From Candidatus Pantoea gossypiicola (GTDB lineage Bacteria; Pseudomonadota; Gammaproteobacteria; Enterobacterales; Enterobacteriaceae): DNA of 64,000 nucleotides. Below the pieces are notes generated by a model. The model was not told the origin of the DNA. It was given only the letters and a program-made list of their open reading frames with translations, and searched no databases. Where the stretch lies: NCBI RefSeq assembly GCF_008632075.1, contig NZ_VWVM01000013.1, positions 62,001 through 126,000 of the forward strand. The letters are read 5' to 3'. Each line of letters begins with the position of its first letter. Position 1 is the stretch's first letter. A program made the position numbers and the translations under genes. Shown here piece by piece: positions 51,031 to 60,249 of the stretch.

Positions 51031-51633
51031 TCAGTCGAGTAACTTCAGTGCCAGAGGGATGATGCTGCTATCGGGCCGGGTAGCCGCAACTTTACCGGCG
51101 ACGCGCATCCCCAGCACGATACAGAGCATCAGCGAAGCGGTGGCTTCACAGTCAAGTGCAGGATTAACCGAACCATCCTGCTGACCCAGCCTGATAATCT
51201 GCTGTAAGTTCTGCTGATTGCGTATCAGCGCCGCGCTGACCGCGCTAGCCAGCTCCTCATCCAGGGTCTGCAACTCCACGGCGCTTACCGCGACCAGACA
51301 ACCGCGCTCGCCTTCCACATCACACACTGAATCCACGTAAAAATGCAGCAGCGCCGCCAGTTGATCACGCCCATTTTCACATTGCGCCAGCCGCGCAGCT
51401 AAGCTGCCGTTACGCTGTGAGAGATAGCGGGCAAAGACCGAAGCAAACAGCGTTTGTTTGTCGGTGAAGGCTTTATAAATGCTGCCGGTGGTCAGCTGCA
51501 TAGCCTGGCCCAAATCGCCGATTGAGGTGGCGTGATAGCCTCTCTGCCGGAAAACCAGCATTGCGCTGTCGAGTGCCGCATCGGTGTCAAACGCCCGTGG
51601 TCGTCCCCGATCTTTATTAGGGTTATCATGCAT
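51031..51633 (-). CDS. TetR-family regulator of the hydrolase
   Basis: 200 residues. The HTH is TSIGDLGQAMQLTTGSIYKA near residue 36-55 and the C-terminal part is the helical domain of AcrR/TetR_C_13-like regulators. ATG at 51633 is used; ATG at 51645 is possible. It precedes the hydrolase by about 50 bases in the same direction. A related operator lies just upstream of its own start, so it probably represses itself. Confidence 0.83.
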   Translation of the reverse strand: MHDNPNKDRGRPRAFDTDAALDSAMLVFRQRGYHATSIGDLGQAMQLTTGSIYKAFTDKQTLFASVFARYLSQRNGSLAARLAQCENGRDQLAALLHFYVDSVCDVEGERGCLVAVSAVELQTLDEELASAVSAALIRNQQNLQQIIRLGQQDGSVNPALDCEATASLMLCIVLGMRVAGKVAATRPDSSIIPLALKLLD

Positions 51634-51646
51634 CGATAGCACCATT

Positions 51647-51664
51647 AGGAAATGATTGTTCCCT
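51647..51664. promoter_or_regulatory. Second TetR operator, upstream of its own gene
   Basis: AGGAAATGATTGTTCCCT aligns ungapped with the 18-base core at 50997-51014: 13 of 18 positions match, including AGGAAA, GAT and the final CCT. Confidence 0.45.
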
Positions 51665-51835
51665 TTAAGATAGACTGATTTAGCAGCTATAAAAAGCATT
51701 TCTATGCTGGCAGAAAAACAGCAGTGCCAATCTTTCATCTTCCCGCCCCTTCCCCACACCCTCTGACCTGACGCAAGGCACTGACAGGTAAGCCTCATCT
51801 ATACTGCAGCTTATCTTTGCTGAAGGAGCCCGAAC

Positions 51836-52867
51836 ATGGGACTGAGCTGGTTTACTCTCTGGCAACCGCTGGCACGCGTGCTGTTTATTCTTGCCTCTCT
51901 GACGATTATTCTCACCGGCCTTTATCTGGCGGCACCGCTAATCAATCAGGTCCTGCTGGCGGCGTTACTGGCCATCATGCTTGACCCACTGATTACCCGG
52001 CTGGATAAAAAGCGAATCCCACGCATTATCTCATCCCTGCTGGTGATTACGCTGATGCTGATGATCATGGTGGTCACCACGCTCAAGCTAACGGCACTGA
52101 CGCCCGATTTAATGCAGCTCAGCCGCCAGGCCCCCATGCTGCTGGCGGCACGGCTGGAACAGCTGACGCTGGCCTTTGCCCGGCTTGATATCGGTATGAC
52201 GCCTGACCAGATGCTCACTTTTGTCGATGCGGGCGCGATAGTGCGCATCGTTACCGCATTTCTGACGCAAATTCCCGGCGTCATCTCCTGGTGGATCATG
52301 GTGTTCCTGATGCTGCTGTTCATGCTCTATGAGATGCCGCTGCTGAAAGCGGCGCTTCAGCAGCGGGTCAGCGGAAAAAATCACGCCTTTTATCTGGCGC
52401 TGCAGGAGGGAATTGAGAGCGTGATTGTTTATGCCAGGGTGAAAACACTGACCAGTATTCTTGGCGGGATCATCGTGGGTTTAGGTGCACACCTGATCGG
52501 ACTGAAGTTTGCCTTTTTCTGGGGCGTGCTGATGTTCATCTTTAATTACGTACCGGTGCTGGGCTCTTTCCTGGCCGCGATTCCGCCGGTGATCCAGAGC
52601 TACATCATGTTTGATTTACAGGTTGCGCTGGCAGTCTCAGGCTTCTTTATGGTGCTGAACCTCTGCCTGAGTTCGGTGATTGAACCGCTGCTGATTGGAA
52701 AACGACTCAATCTTGCACTCACCACACAGCTGCTGGCGTTTCTCTTCTGGCAGGCGTTACTGGGGATTACGGGCGGGATACTGGCCATTCCTCTGACCTA
52801 TCTGATTAAGAAGGTCCTGCTGGCGAGTTATACGCAGCAGGACCCGGAGTCAAAGTTAACTCAGTGA
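51836..52867 (+). CDS. AI-2E family transporter (UPF0118)
   Basis: 343 residues with six to eight membrane helices: three near the N-terminus (FILASLTIILTGLYLA, then ALLAIMLDPLITRLD), a coiled cytoplasmic section and four near the C-terminus ending FLFWQALLGITGGILAIPLT. The family includes AI-2 exporters (TqsA) and Na+/H+ antiporters. It converges with the P-type ATPase and overlaps its 3' end by 12 bases. Confidence 0.85.
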   Translation: MGLSWFTLWQPLARVLFILASLTIILTGLYLAAPLINQVLLAALLAIMLDPLITRLDKKRIPRIISSLLVITLMLMIMVVTTLKLTALTPDLMQLSRQAPMLLAARLEQLTLAFARLDIGMTPDQMLTFVDAGAIVRIVTAFLTQIPGVISWWIMVFLMLLFMLYEMPLLKAALQQRVSGKNHAFYLALQEGIESVIVYARVKTLTSILGGIIVGLGAHLIGLKFAFFWGVLMFIFNYVPVLGSFLAAIPPVIQSYIMFDLQVALAVSGFFMVLNLCLSSVIEPLLIGKRLNLALTTQLLAFLFWQALLGITGGILAIPLTYLIKKVLLASYTQQDPESKLTQ

Positions 52868-55585
52868 CGGCGTCTTCACCCGCCATGTGCGGGTGAGACG
52901 TTTCTCAATCTCTACCACGATGAAGATTGCGATACTGACTAACAGCGAAATCAGCCAGTAGTTAATCGGCAGCGGGCGGGTTCCGAACAGCGTGTTCATC
53001 AACGGCACGTAGATAATGATGGCCTGAAGCACAATCAGTACCAGCGTCACCAGCCAGATACCGCGGTTTTTCAGCAGGCCACGGTCTAAGGAGAAACCAT
53101 CCGTATTGCGGCAGTTAAGCATGTAGACCCACTGCGCCGTAACCAGCATCTGCAGGAGCACGGTGCGGATAAATTCAGGACTGTAGCCACGCGGTTGCAG
53201 CCAGGCTTCCAGCACAAAGGCACTGATTGAAATCAGCAGGCTGACAAACACCACACGCCAGATGGCGTAAGCGTCCATGACGTGTGCTTTGACATTACGG
53301 GGCGGCCGGCGCATCGCATTGGGTTCTGCTGGCTCAAATGCCAGACCAAACGACAGCGTGGCGGAGGTCGCCATGTTCATCCACAGGATCTGCACCGGGG
53401 TTAACGGCAGCAGATTACCCATCAGAATCGCGATAATAATCAGCAGCCCCTGCGCCATACAGGTTGGCATGACGAACAGAATGGTTTTTTTCAGGTTGTC
53501 ATAAACCCGACGGCCTTCCTTGATTGCGGCCGCGATGGTAGCAAAGTTGTCGTCGGCCAGAATCATATCGGCCGCCTCTTTAGTTACCTCTGTACCTTTA
53601 ATCCCCATTGCGATGCCGACGTTCGCCTGCTTCAGCGCGGGTGCGTCGTTGACGCCGTCGCCGGTCATACCCACAATTTCTCCGCTCGCTTCCAGTGCTT
53701 TCACCAGGCGCAGTTTATGTTCCGGGCTGGTACGGGCAAAAATATCATAGGTTTTAGCCGCCTCTGCGAGTTCAGCATCACTCATGTGTTCAAGCTGGTA
53801 ACCCGTGATGGCCGTCTGGCTGTTGCCGATTCCCAGCATCTGACCAATTGCCATTGCCGTTTCCTGATGGTCGCCGGTGATCATTTTGACGCGAATACCC
53901 GCTTTCTGGCATTCATCAATGGCAGTAATGGCTTCAGGACGTGGCGGATCCATCATGCAGGCCAGCCCCAGCAGCACCATGTCACTTTTCAGATCGGCAT
54001 GATCCAGCGAAGTAATGGGTGCAGAGGTTTTTTTCCATGCCGCAGCAACGGTGCGTAATCCTTCACTGGCATAGGTGGTGATGGCCGCATCCCAGTAAGC
54101 ACGGTCAATCGGCTCTGCGCCGTCCGGCGTTTGTTGCTGCTGACATAGGGTAAGCAACACATCCGGTGCGCCGGTCAGCAGAACATAAGATTCACCGTTG
54201 GCCACACAGCTGACCGACATATATTTATAGAGGGAGTCGAACGGCAGCTTGCTCACCACCTCAACCGGCTGAGGCGTCGCCAGACCTTTGGCTGCCAGCA
54301 CTTTCAGTGCACCTTCGGTCGGGCCGCCAACAATCGTCCAGAGCCCCTGGCTTTCCTGACGCAGCTGACTTTCATTACAGGTGTCTACCGCATGCAGGAA
54401 CTGCTGGAACAACGGATCCTGTGCCGCCGAAGCATTCGCGTTGCCGCCCTGTTCAGAGACAATATCCCCTTTGGGTTCGTAACTGTTTCCGCTGACGCGC
54501 CAGCGGCTTTTTGCCAGTACCACCGCTTTCACCGTCATCTCATTCATAGTGAGCGTGCCGGTTTTATCAGAACAGATCACGGACATTGCACCCAGGGTTT
54601 CAACCGTAGGCAGTTTGCGGATAATCGCATTAGTGCGCGCCATCGACTGCACACCCAGCGACAGAATAATGGAGATAATGGCGGGCAGACCTTCCGGCAC
54701 GGTGGCGACGGCCAGACTGATGACGGACAGCAGCAGTTCGCCCAGCGGAATGTCACGCAGCATGAAACCGAAGATAAACAACACGACCATCATCACCAGG
54801 ATGATAAGAAAAATGGCTTTACCCAGTTTGTCGATCTGCACCAGCAGCGGGGTTTTAGCCTCTTTTATGCCGCTGATCATTTCGTTGATATGGCCCAGTT
54901 CCGTATCACCCCCGCTGGCGATGACCACACCTGAGGCGGTGCCGGAGCTGACGGTGGTGCCGGAAAACGCCAGATTCAGACGGTCCCCCAGCGACTTTTC
55001 ACCGCTCAGCGTGTCGATGTTCTTAGAGACCACCGTCGATTCGCCGGTAAGAATCGCCTCTTCAACCCGCAGGTTATTGACTTCAAACAGTCTCAGGTCA
55101 GCCGGGATTTTGTCGCCGGGTCGTAACATCACTACGTCGCCGACCACAATATCGCGTGTTGCGACGGTGACCTGTTTGCCGTCCCGCACCAGCATCGCTT
55201 CACTGGCGAGCATGTTCTGAATGCTTTTCAGCGACTTCTCGGCATTACTCTCCTGAATAAAACCGATCAGGGCATTGATAACGGCTACACCGATAATGAC
55301 AAAGGTATCAACCCAGTGGCCCATGAGCGCGGTGATGACCGCTGCGGCCAGCAGAATATAAATCAGCACATCTTTAAAATGGGCGATAAATTTGAGCAGC
55401 GCTGATTTATCTGCTTTTTGCGGCAGCGCGTTTGGCCCCTGTTTCTGCAGACGTTCCTGTGCGTCAGCAGTCGATAATCCTGCCGGGGAGCTTTGCAGGT
55501 CAGAAAATATCTCGGCTACACTACGCTGATACCAGGGGCGCTCAGATAAAGCTAACGCTTTATCCTGCTTATCATTATTTAGCAT
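52856..55585 (-). CDS. P-type cation ATPase (P2A, calcium/magnesium-type)
   Basis: 909 residues. Phosphorylation site CSDKTGTLTMNEM, A-domain LTGEST, hinge TGDGVNDAPALKQANVGIAM and M4 PEGLPAIISIILSLG are all present, with C-terminal membrane helices. The PEGLP form fits SERCA/PMR1-like Ca2+ or Mn2+ pumps. The start at 55585 has GAGG upstream. Its 3' end overlaps the AI-2E gene on the opposite strand. Confidence 0.9.
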   Translation of the reverse strand: MLNNDKQDKALALSERPWYQRSVAEIFSDLQSSPAGLSTADAQERLQKQGPNALPQKADKSALLKFIAHFKDVLIYILLAAAVITALMGHWVDTFVIIGVAVINALIGFIQESNAEKSLKSIQNMLASEAMLVRDGKQVTVATRDIVVGDVVMLRPGDKIPADLRLFEVNNLRVEEAILTGESTVVSKNIDTLSGEKSLGDRLNLAFSGTTVSSGTASGVVIASGGDTELGHINEMISGIKEAKTPLLVQIDKLGKAIFLIILVMMVVLFIFGFMLRDIPLGELLLSVISLAVATVPEGLPAIISIILSLGVQSMARTNAIIRKLPTVETLGAMSVICSDKTGTLTMNEMTVKAVVLAKSRWRVSGNSYEPKGDIVSEQGGNANASAAQDPLFQQFLHAVDTCNESQLRQESQGLWTIVGGPTEGALKVLAAKGLATPQPVEVVSKLPFDSLYKYMSVSCVANGESYVLLTGAPDVLLTLCQQQQTPDGAEPIDRAYWDAAITTYASEGLRTVAAAWKKTSAPITSLDHADLKSDMVLLGLACMMDPPRPEAITAIDECQKAGIRVKMITGDHQETAMAIGQMLGIGNSQTAITGYQLEHMSDAELAEAAKTYDIFARTSPEHKLRLVKALEASGEIVGMTGDGVNDAPALKQANVGIAMGIKGTEVTKEAADMILADDNFATIAAAIKEGRRVYDNLKKTILFVMPTCMAQGLLIIIAILMGNLLPLTPVQILWMNMATSATLSFGLAFEPAEPNAMRRPPRNVKAHVMDAYAIWRVVFVSLLISISAFVLEAWLQPRGYSPEFIRTVLLQMLVTAQWVYMLNCRNTDGFSLDRGLLKNRGIWLVTLVLIVLQAIIIYVPLMNTLFGTRPLPINYWLISLLVSIAIFIVVEIEKRLTRTWRVKTPSLS

Positions 55586-55836
55586 ATATAAACCTCGTGC
55601 CATTTAGCGATGAATTAAAGGCGCAATTAAAGACATGAATTTTGCAGGAAGCCGCTCCCGCCGGTAATGACCGATATCATATTTAGGTAAGAAACGTCTG
55701 ATGAATAACATAAAATGGCTAAATTAAATCTAACCTATATTATGAGAATAACAACGTTGTTTTTGTTTAACTAAGGTTTAAGTATGCTGATGCAGTGTGC
55801 TTTGGCTTGTACTCTGGCTCGCAAAAGGAAACTCTG

Positions 55837-55947
55837 ATGAAAAAACAGAGCATTATCATGCTTTGCGGTTTCGTTATTCTCGCGGTTGCCGCAACCACAC
55901 TGGTGGGATTACTCACCTGGCTTGTCGTCTCGCAGATGGCAGCATAA
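55837..55947 (+). CDS. Small single-helix membrane protein (36 residues)
   Basis: A 37-codon frame with AAAGGAAA upstream of the ATG. It encodes a basic start (MKKQS), then a continuous hydrophobic stretch of about 27 residues (MLCGFVILAVAATTLVGL, then LTWLVV) and a short tail. This is a plausible small inner-membrane protein between the ATPase and the RND operon; no family is recognised. A hairpin with a good stem follows at 55959. Confidence 0.5.
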   Translation: MKKQSIIMLCGFVILAVAATTLVGLLTWLVVSQMAA

Positions 55948-55958
55948 CCCGATTCAGA

Positions 55959-55979
55959 CGAGGCGGCGTTGCCGTCTCG
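55959..55979. terminator. Hairpin after the small membrane protein gene
   Basis: CGAGGCGGC-gtt-GCCGTCTCG, a nine-pair stem with one G-T. No T-run follows, so only a moderate terminator. Confidence 0.4.
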
Positions 55980-56098
55980 CTAAACTATTATTACGAACAT
56001 TCAAAATAATTTTATCCCGGTCGCGATAAGCATCAGGGCTAATGACGCCTTAACGCTTATTAAACTGCTGTGAAATAGCTGATGTTAAGGCGAATAAA

Positions 56099-57187
56099 AT
56101 GATTAAACGCAAGGTTATCCCCGTTTTTCTCTGTTGCTTATTTATGACAGCGTGCGATCAGAAAAAAGAACCAGAGGCTCCGCCACCGCGCGTAATAAAA
56201 GTTTTCACCCTTGAACCGGACATTGCGCACAATATCAGGGTATTTCCTGCCCGTATTCAGGCCGGTGACAATACCGACCTGGCTTTCAAAAGGGCGGGCC
56301 AGCTGGTACAGCTGGATATACGTGACGGAACGCCCGTGAAAGCGGGGCAAATTCTTGCCACCCTGAACGACACAGATGCGAAACTGCGGGTACGCGATCG
56401 TCAGACAGCATTGCAGCTGGCGGAACGGCAATTTCAGCGCTTTAACACACTGGCCCAGCGCAGCGCCGTTTCAAAATCGGAAATGGATGTGCAGCGCGCT
56501 AACCGCGATGCCGCCGCCACCGCCCTGAAAATCGCGCAGGAAGAGTTGCAGTTTCTGACCCTACGCGCGCCGTTTGATGGCGTGATTGCCAGAGTGCAGG
56601 CGCGTAATCATCAGGTCGTGGCCGCCGGACAGCCGATTGCGCTGCTGACCCGGGCCGATTTGCTTGATGTTGTCTTCACCCTGCCGGAAACCCTCTTCAC
56701 CAGCCTGGACATCCAGAATATTCACTATCAGCCGGAGGTGCAGTTTAACGCTCTGCCCGGCCGCTTTTTTACCGCGCAATACAAAGAGCACACAAGCCAG
56801 ACCGACGCTGCCACACTGACGTACCAGGTGGTGCTGACCATGCCGCGTCCCGCTGATCTGCCAGGCGTTGCCGGTCTCAGCGGTGCCGTGCGCGTTAAGC
56901 TGCATAACCTGCCGAATGCCCCAGCGCAGCCGCGGCTGGTGGTACCGGCGACTGCGGTGTTCAATCCCGATCGCAGCCCCACTAATCAGCCGCACGTCTG
57001 GCTGGTTGAGCAGGATGGCGATGCCCTGCGTGTTAAAGATCAACCGGTCAATGTAGGTCGTCTTACCGCGCAGGGCATTGAAATTATCAGCGGGCTGCAG
57101 CCGGGCGATCGCATTGTTGCTGCCGGTGTGGGTGAGCTGCGTGACGGTGAAGCGGTACGCATCTGGCAGCGTGAGCGGGGGTTATAA
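56099..57187 (+). CDS. RND efflux periplasmic adaptor, lipoprotein
   Basis: 362 residues with lipobox LFMTAC, so anchored in the inner membrane. The HlyD-type core has AFKRAGQLVQLDIRDGTPVK (barrel sandwich), a helical hairpin with SKSEMDVQRANRDAAATAL, and a beta-barrel domain. It bridges the RND pump to an outer-membrane channel; no such channel gene is present here. The stop overlaps the pump start by one base. Confidence 0.9.
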   Translation: MIKRKVIPVFLCCLFMTACDQKKEPEAPPPRVIKVFTLEPDIAHNIRVFPARIQAGDNTDLAFKRAGQLVQLDIRDGTPVKAGQILATLNDTDAKLRVRDRQTALQLAERQFQRFNTLAQRSAVSKSEMDVQRANRDAAATALKIAQEELQFLTLRAPFDGVIARVQARNHQVVAAGQPIALLTRADLLDVVFTLPETLFTSLDIQNIHYQPEVQFNALPGRFFTAQYKEHTSQTDAATLTYQVVLTMPRPADLPGVAGLSGAVRVKLHNLPNAPAQPRLVVPATAVFNPDRSPTNQPHVWLVEQDGDALRVKDQPVNVGRLTAQGIEIISGLQPGDRIVAAGVGELRDGEAVRIWQRERGL

Positions 57188-60100
57188 TGCGTATTCAGGA
57201 GCACTTTCTTGATAAACCCATTCGCATCTGGATGGTTATTCTGCTGCTGGGCGTGGGCGGCATCTATGCCCTGCTGAACATTGGCCGCCTTGAGGATCCG
57301 CTGTTTACCATTAAGTCGGCAGTGATTGTCACTCACTATCCTGGCGCGTCAGCCCAGCAGGTCGAAGAAGAGGTGACCCTGCCGCTGGAGAATGCGTTGC
57401 AGCGCCTGCCGTCACTGGACAATGTCACGTCTATTTCAGGCAATGGCCTGTCGCAGATTACCGTCAATATCCACACCCGCTATCTGGCCGATCAGCTGCC
57501 GCAAATCTGGGATGAGCTACGCCGTCGCGTCGGCGATGCGGCCCGGCAGTTTCCGCCGGGCGTACAGGCTCCGCTGGTTAACGACGACTTTGGCGATGTT
57601 TATGGCTACTTTTTCGTCATTCACGGCAAAGACTTTACGAACAGCGAACTGCGTAACTATGCCGATCAGCTGCGGCGCGATCTGGTGCTGGTGCCCGGCG
57701 TGGCGAAAGTTGCGGTAGCGGGCGTTGAGCAGGAGGAGATCCGCATTGCTCTTTCGGCCAGCAAAATGACCGCCTATGGCATGACGCCGCAGCGCATCGC
57801 CGATCTGCTGAACCGGCATAACAGCGTTGCCAGTGCCGGCACGCTGCGGGTCGACAGCGAATCAATTCGTTTTCACCCTACCGGTGAGCTAAAGACACTC
57901 GACGACCTGGCGAATCTGCCCATTCTGCCTGCGGGCAGCCCGCAGAACGTGCATCTGCGCGATATCGCCACCCTGACGCGTGGCGTGACCGATAGTCCGG
58001 CCAATATCTACTTTGCCGATGGTGAAGCGGCACTGGCAATCGGCATTTCGTTTGCGCCTGGCGTCAACGTGATTGATGTCGGCGACGCGCTCTCCGCGCG
58101 GATAGCGCACTATCAGCAGGATACCCCCGCCGGGATCAGCCTGAAGGTGTTCTACAATCAGGCGCATGAGGTGAAACAGTCTGTTGATGGCTTTATCCTC
58201 AACTTCCTGATGGCGCTGGCGATTGTGGTGGGAACGCTGCTGCTGTTTATGGGCCTGCGCAGCGGCATGGTGATTGCCGCATCACTGGCACTAAACGTGC
58301 TCGGCACGCTACTGATCATGTACCTGTTTAAACTGGAACTGCAGCGGGTGTCGCTGGGCGCGCTGATTATTTCGCTCAGCATGCTGGTGGATAATGCCAT
58401 CGTCGTTGTCGAAGGGGTAAAGATCGACCATCAGCGCGGGCATCCTTTACAGCAGGCGATTTCCCGCATGGTGCGCCGCACTGCCCTGCCCCTGCTGGGT
58501 GCCACGATTATCGCGATACTTGCCTTTGCACCGATTGGCCTGTCGCAGGACTCAACCGGCGAATATTGTAAATCGCTGTTCCAGGTGCTGCTGATTTCGC
58601 TGATGCTGAGCTGGGTAACCGCGCTGACGCTGACCCCGGTATTTATTAACTGGAGCGAGAAACGTCGTGGCGCAGCGAAGCCCGCAAAAACTGACATCTC
58701 CGATCCTTATCAGGGCATCGTTTTCCGGCTCTATCGTCAGGCGCTGGGCGGCCTTTTGCGTTTTCGCTTGATCACGCTGACGGCGATGGTCGCGCTGCTG
58801 GCACTGTCGCTGTATGGCTTCACTCTGGTGAAGCAGAACTTTTTCCCCTCATCCAGTACGCCAGTCTTTTTTACCGATCTCTGGCTACCCTATGGCACCG
58901 ATATCCACTACACCGCGGATACCGCAGCGGAAATAGCCCGGTTTATTAATCAGGATCCGGCTGTTGCGGCAACGGTGACGACAGTAGGTCAGGGTGCACT
59001 GCGTTTTACCCTGACCTATGACGCGGCGCGCCAGTACAGCAACTTCGCCCAGATTATGGTGCGGGTTAAGGATGGCCGACAGCTGGATACGCTGGCGCTG
59101 AAGACCGAGAATTATATTCAGCAGAACTTCCCGCAGGTGAATCAGCGCATCAAACGTATTCAGTTTGGCAGCGCCAGTGACAGCGCGATTGCCCTGCGGG
59201 TATCCGGCCCGGATCCGGAGGTGCTGCGTCACATCGGCAGCCAGCTGGATGCGATTTTTCTGGCGGATGGCTCGACGTTCCCGATACGTAACGACTGGCA
59301 GGAGCGCAGCAAAGTGATCCGCCCGGTCTATTCCGCTCTGCGTGGTCAGGAGCTGGGCATTGATAAGCGCGATATCGATCAGGCGCTGAGAATGAACTTC
59401 AGCGGCGATGCCGTGGGCATATTCCGGGACGGATCACGGCTGATGCCGGTGATGCTCTACCCGGCTGATGAAGAGCGACAGAGTGTTGATCACATCGAAA
59501 ACATTCAGCTCTGGAGCGCTGCCCTGCAGCACTTTGTGCCGCTCAGCAATGTGATTTCTGACTTCCGGCTGGAGTGGGAGAATCCGCTGATTATGCGTCG
59601 TGACCGTACGCGCGTGCTGACGGTGCAGACGGATCCCGATCCCGCCTCCGGATTAACGTCCGCGCAGGTAGTGGCACGGGTTCAGCCGCAGATCGATCAG
59701 CTTAAACTTCCGGCGGGCTACAGGCTGGAGTGGGGTGGCGAACTTGAGAGCTCACGTGAAGCACAAAGCGGTCTGCTGAGTTCGCTGCCGGCAGGCTTCC
59801 TGGCTATGTTCATCATTACCGTGCTGATGTTCAACTCGCTGCGGGACGCCGTCGCAATCTGGATCACCGTGCCGCTGGCGATGATTGGTGTTACCTGTGG
59901 CTTTTTGATCACCGCTATTCCGTTCGGCTTTATGGCGCTGATTGGGCTGCTCAGCCTGTCAGGGATGTTGCTTCGCAACGGGATTGTGCTGATTGAGGAG
60001 ATCCGACTGTTCCGGCAGGAGAAGCCGCTGCAGCAGGCGATTATTGATGCGGCGACGTCGCGTCTCCGCCCTATCCTGCTCACGGCCTTTACGACCGTAC

Positions 60101-60249
60101 TGGGCCTGCTGCCGCTGCTGCGCGACGTCTTTTTCCAGAGCATGGCGGTGGTGATTATTTTTGGTCTGGGATTCGCGACGGTGCTGACCCTGCTGGTGCT
60201 GCCGGTGATCTATCGCTGCTTCCACGGACGGGAGGCGCACGGTGAATAA
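57187..60249 (+). CDS. RND-family efflux pump (AcrB/MexF-like)
   Basis: 1020 residues, inner membrane. Membrane helix 1 is IRIWMVILLLGVGGIYALLN; the characteristic helix-4 sequence is LSMLVDNAIVVVEGVKIDHQ with the proton-relay Asp pair, and the periplasmic porter domains flank it. The C-terminal half repeats the layout with IGLLSLSGMLLRNGIVLIEE. It expels a toxic substrate using proton force; the subfamily resembles hydrophobe/multidrug pumps rather than metal pumps. Followed by overlapping acyltransferase-like gene. Confidence 0.92.
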   Translation: MRIQEHFLDKPIRIWMVILLLGVGGIYALLNIGRLEDPLFTIKSAVIVTHYPGASAQQVEEEVTLPLENALQRLPSLDNVTSISGNGLSQITVNIHTRYLADQLPQIWDELRRRVGDAARQFPPGVQAPLVNDDFGDVYGYFFVIHGKDFTNSELRNYADQLRRDLVLVPGVAKVAVAGVEQEEIRIALSASKMTAYGMTPQRIADLLNRHNSVASAGTLRVDSESIRFHPTGELKTLDDLANLPILPAGSPQNVHLRDIATLTRGVTDSPANIYFADGEAALAIGISFAPGVNVIDVGDALSARIAHYQQDTPAGISLKVFYNQAHEVKQSVDGFILNFLMALAIVVGTLLLFMGLRSGMVIAASLALNVLGTLLIMYLFKLELQRVSLGALIISLSMLVDNAIVVVEGVKIDHQRGHPLQQAISRMVRRTALPLLGATIIAILAFAPIGLSQDSTGEYCKSLFQVLLISLMLSWVTALTLTPVFINWSEKRRGAAKPAKTDISDPYQGIVFRLYRQALGGLLRFRLITLTAMVALLALSLYGFTLVKQNFFPSSSTPVFFTDLWLPYGTDIHYTADTAAEIARFINQDPAVAATVTTVGQGALRFTLTYDAARQYSNFAQIMVRVKDGRQLDTLALKTENYIQQNFPQVNQRIKRIQFGSASDSAIALRVSGPDPEVLRHIGSQLDAIFLADGSTFPIRNDWQERSKVIRPVYSALRGQELGIDKRDIDQALRMNFSGDAVGIFRDGSRLMPVMLYPADEERQSVDHIENIQLWSAALQHFVPLSNVISDFRLEWENPLIMRRDRTRVLTVQTDPDPASGLTSAQVVARVQPQIDQLKLPAGYRLEWGGELESSREAQSGLLSSLPAGFLAMFIITVLMFNSLRDAVAIWITVPLAMIGVTCGFLITAIPFGFMALIGLLSLSGMLLRNGIVLIEEIRLFRQEKPLQQAIIDAATSRLRPILLTAFTTVLGLLPLLRDVFFQSMAVVIIFGLGFATVLTLLVLPVIYRCFHGREAHGE

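Noticed and set aside
54392-55220. Long + strand frames (180 and 223 codons) within the P-type ATPase gene
   Set aside because: They lie opposite the conserved ATPase motifs and have no domain of their own.
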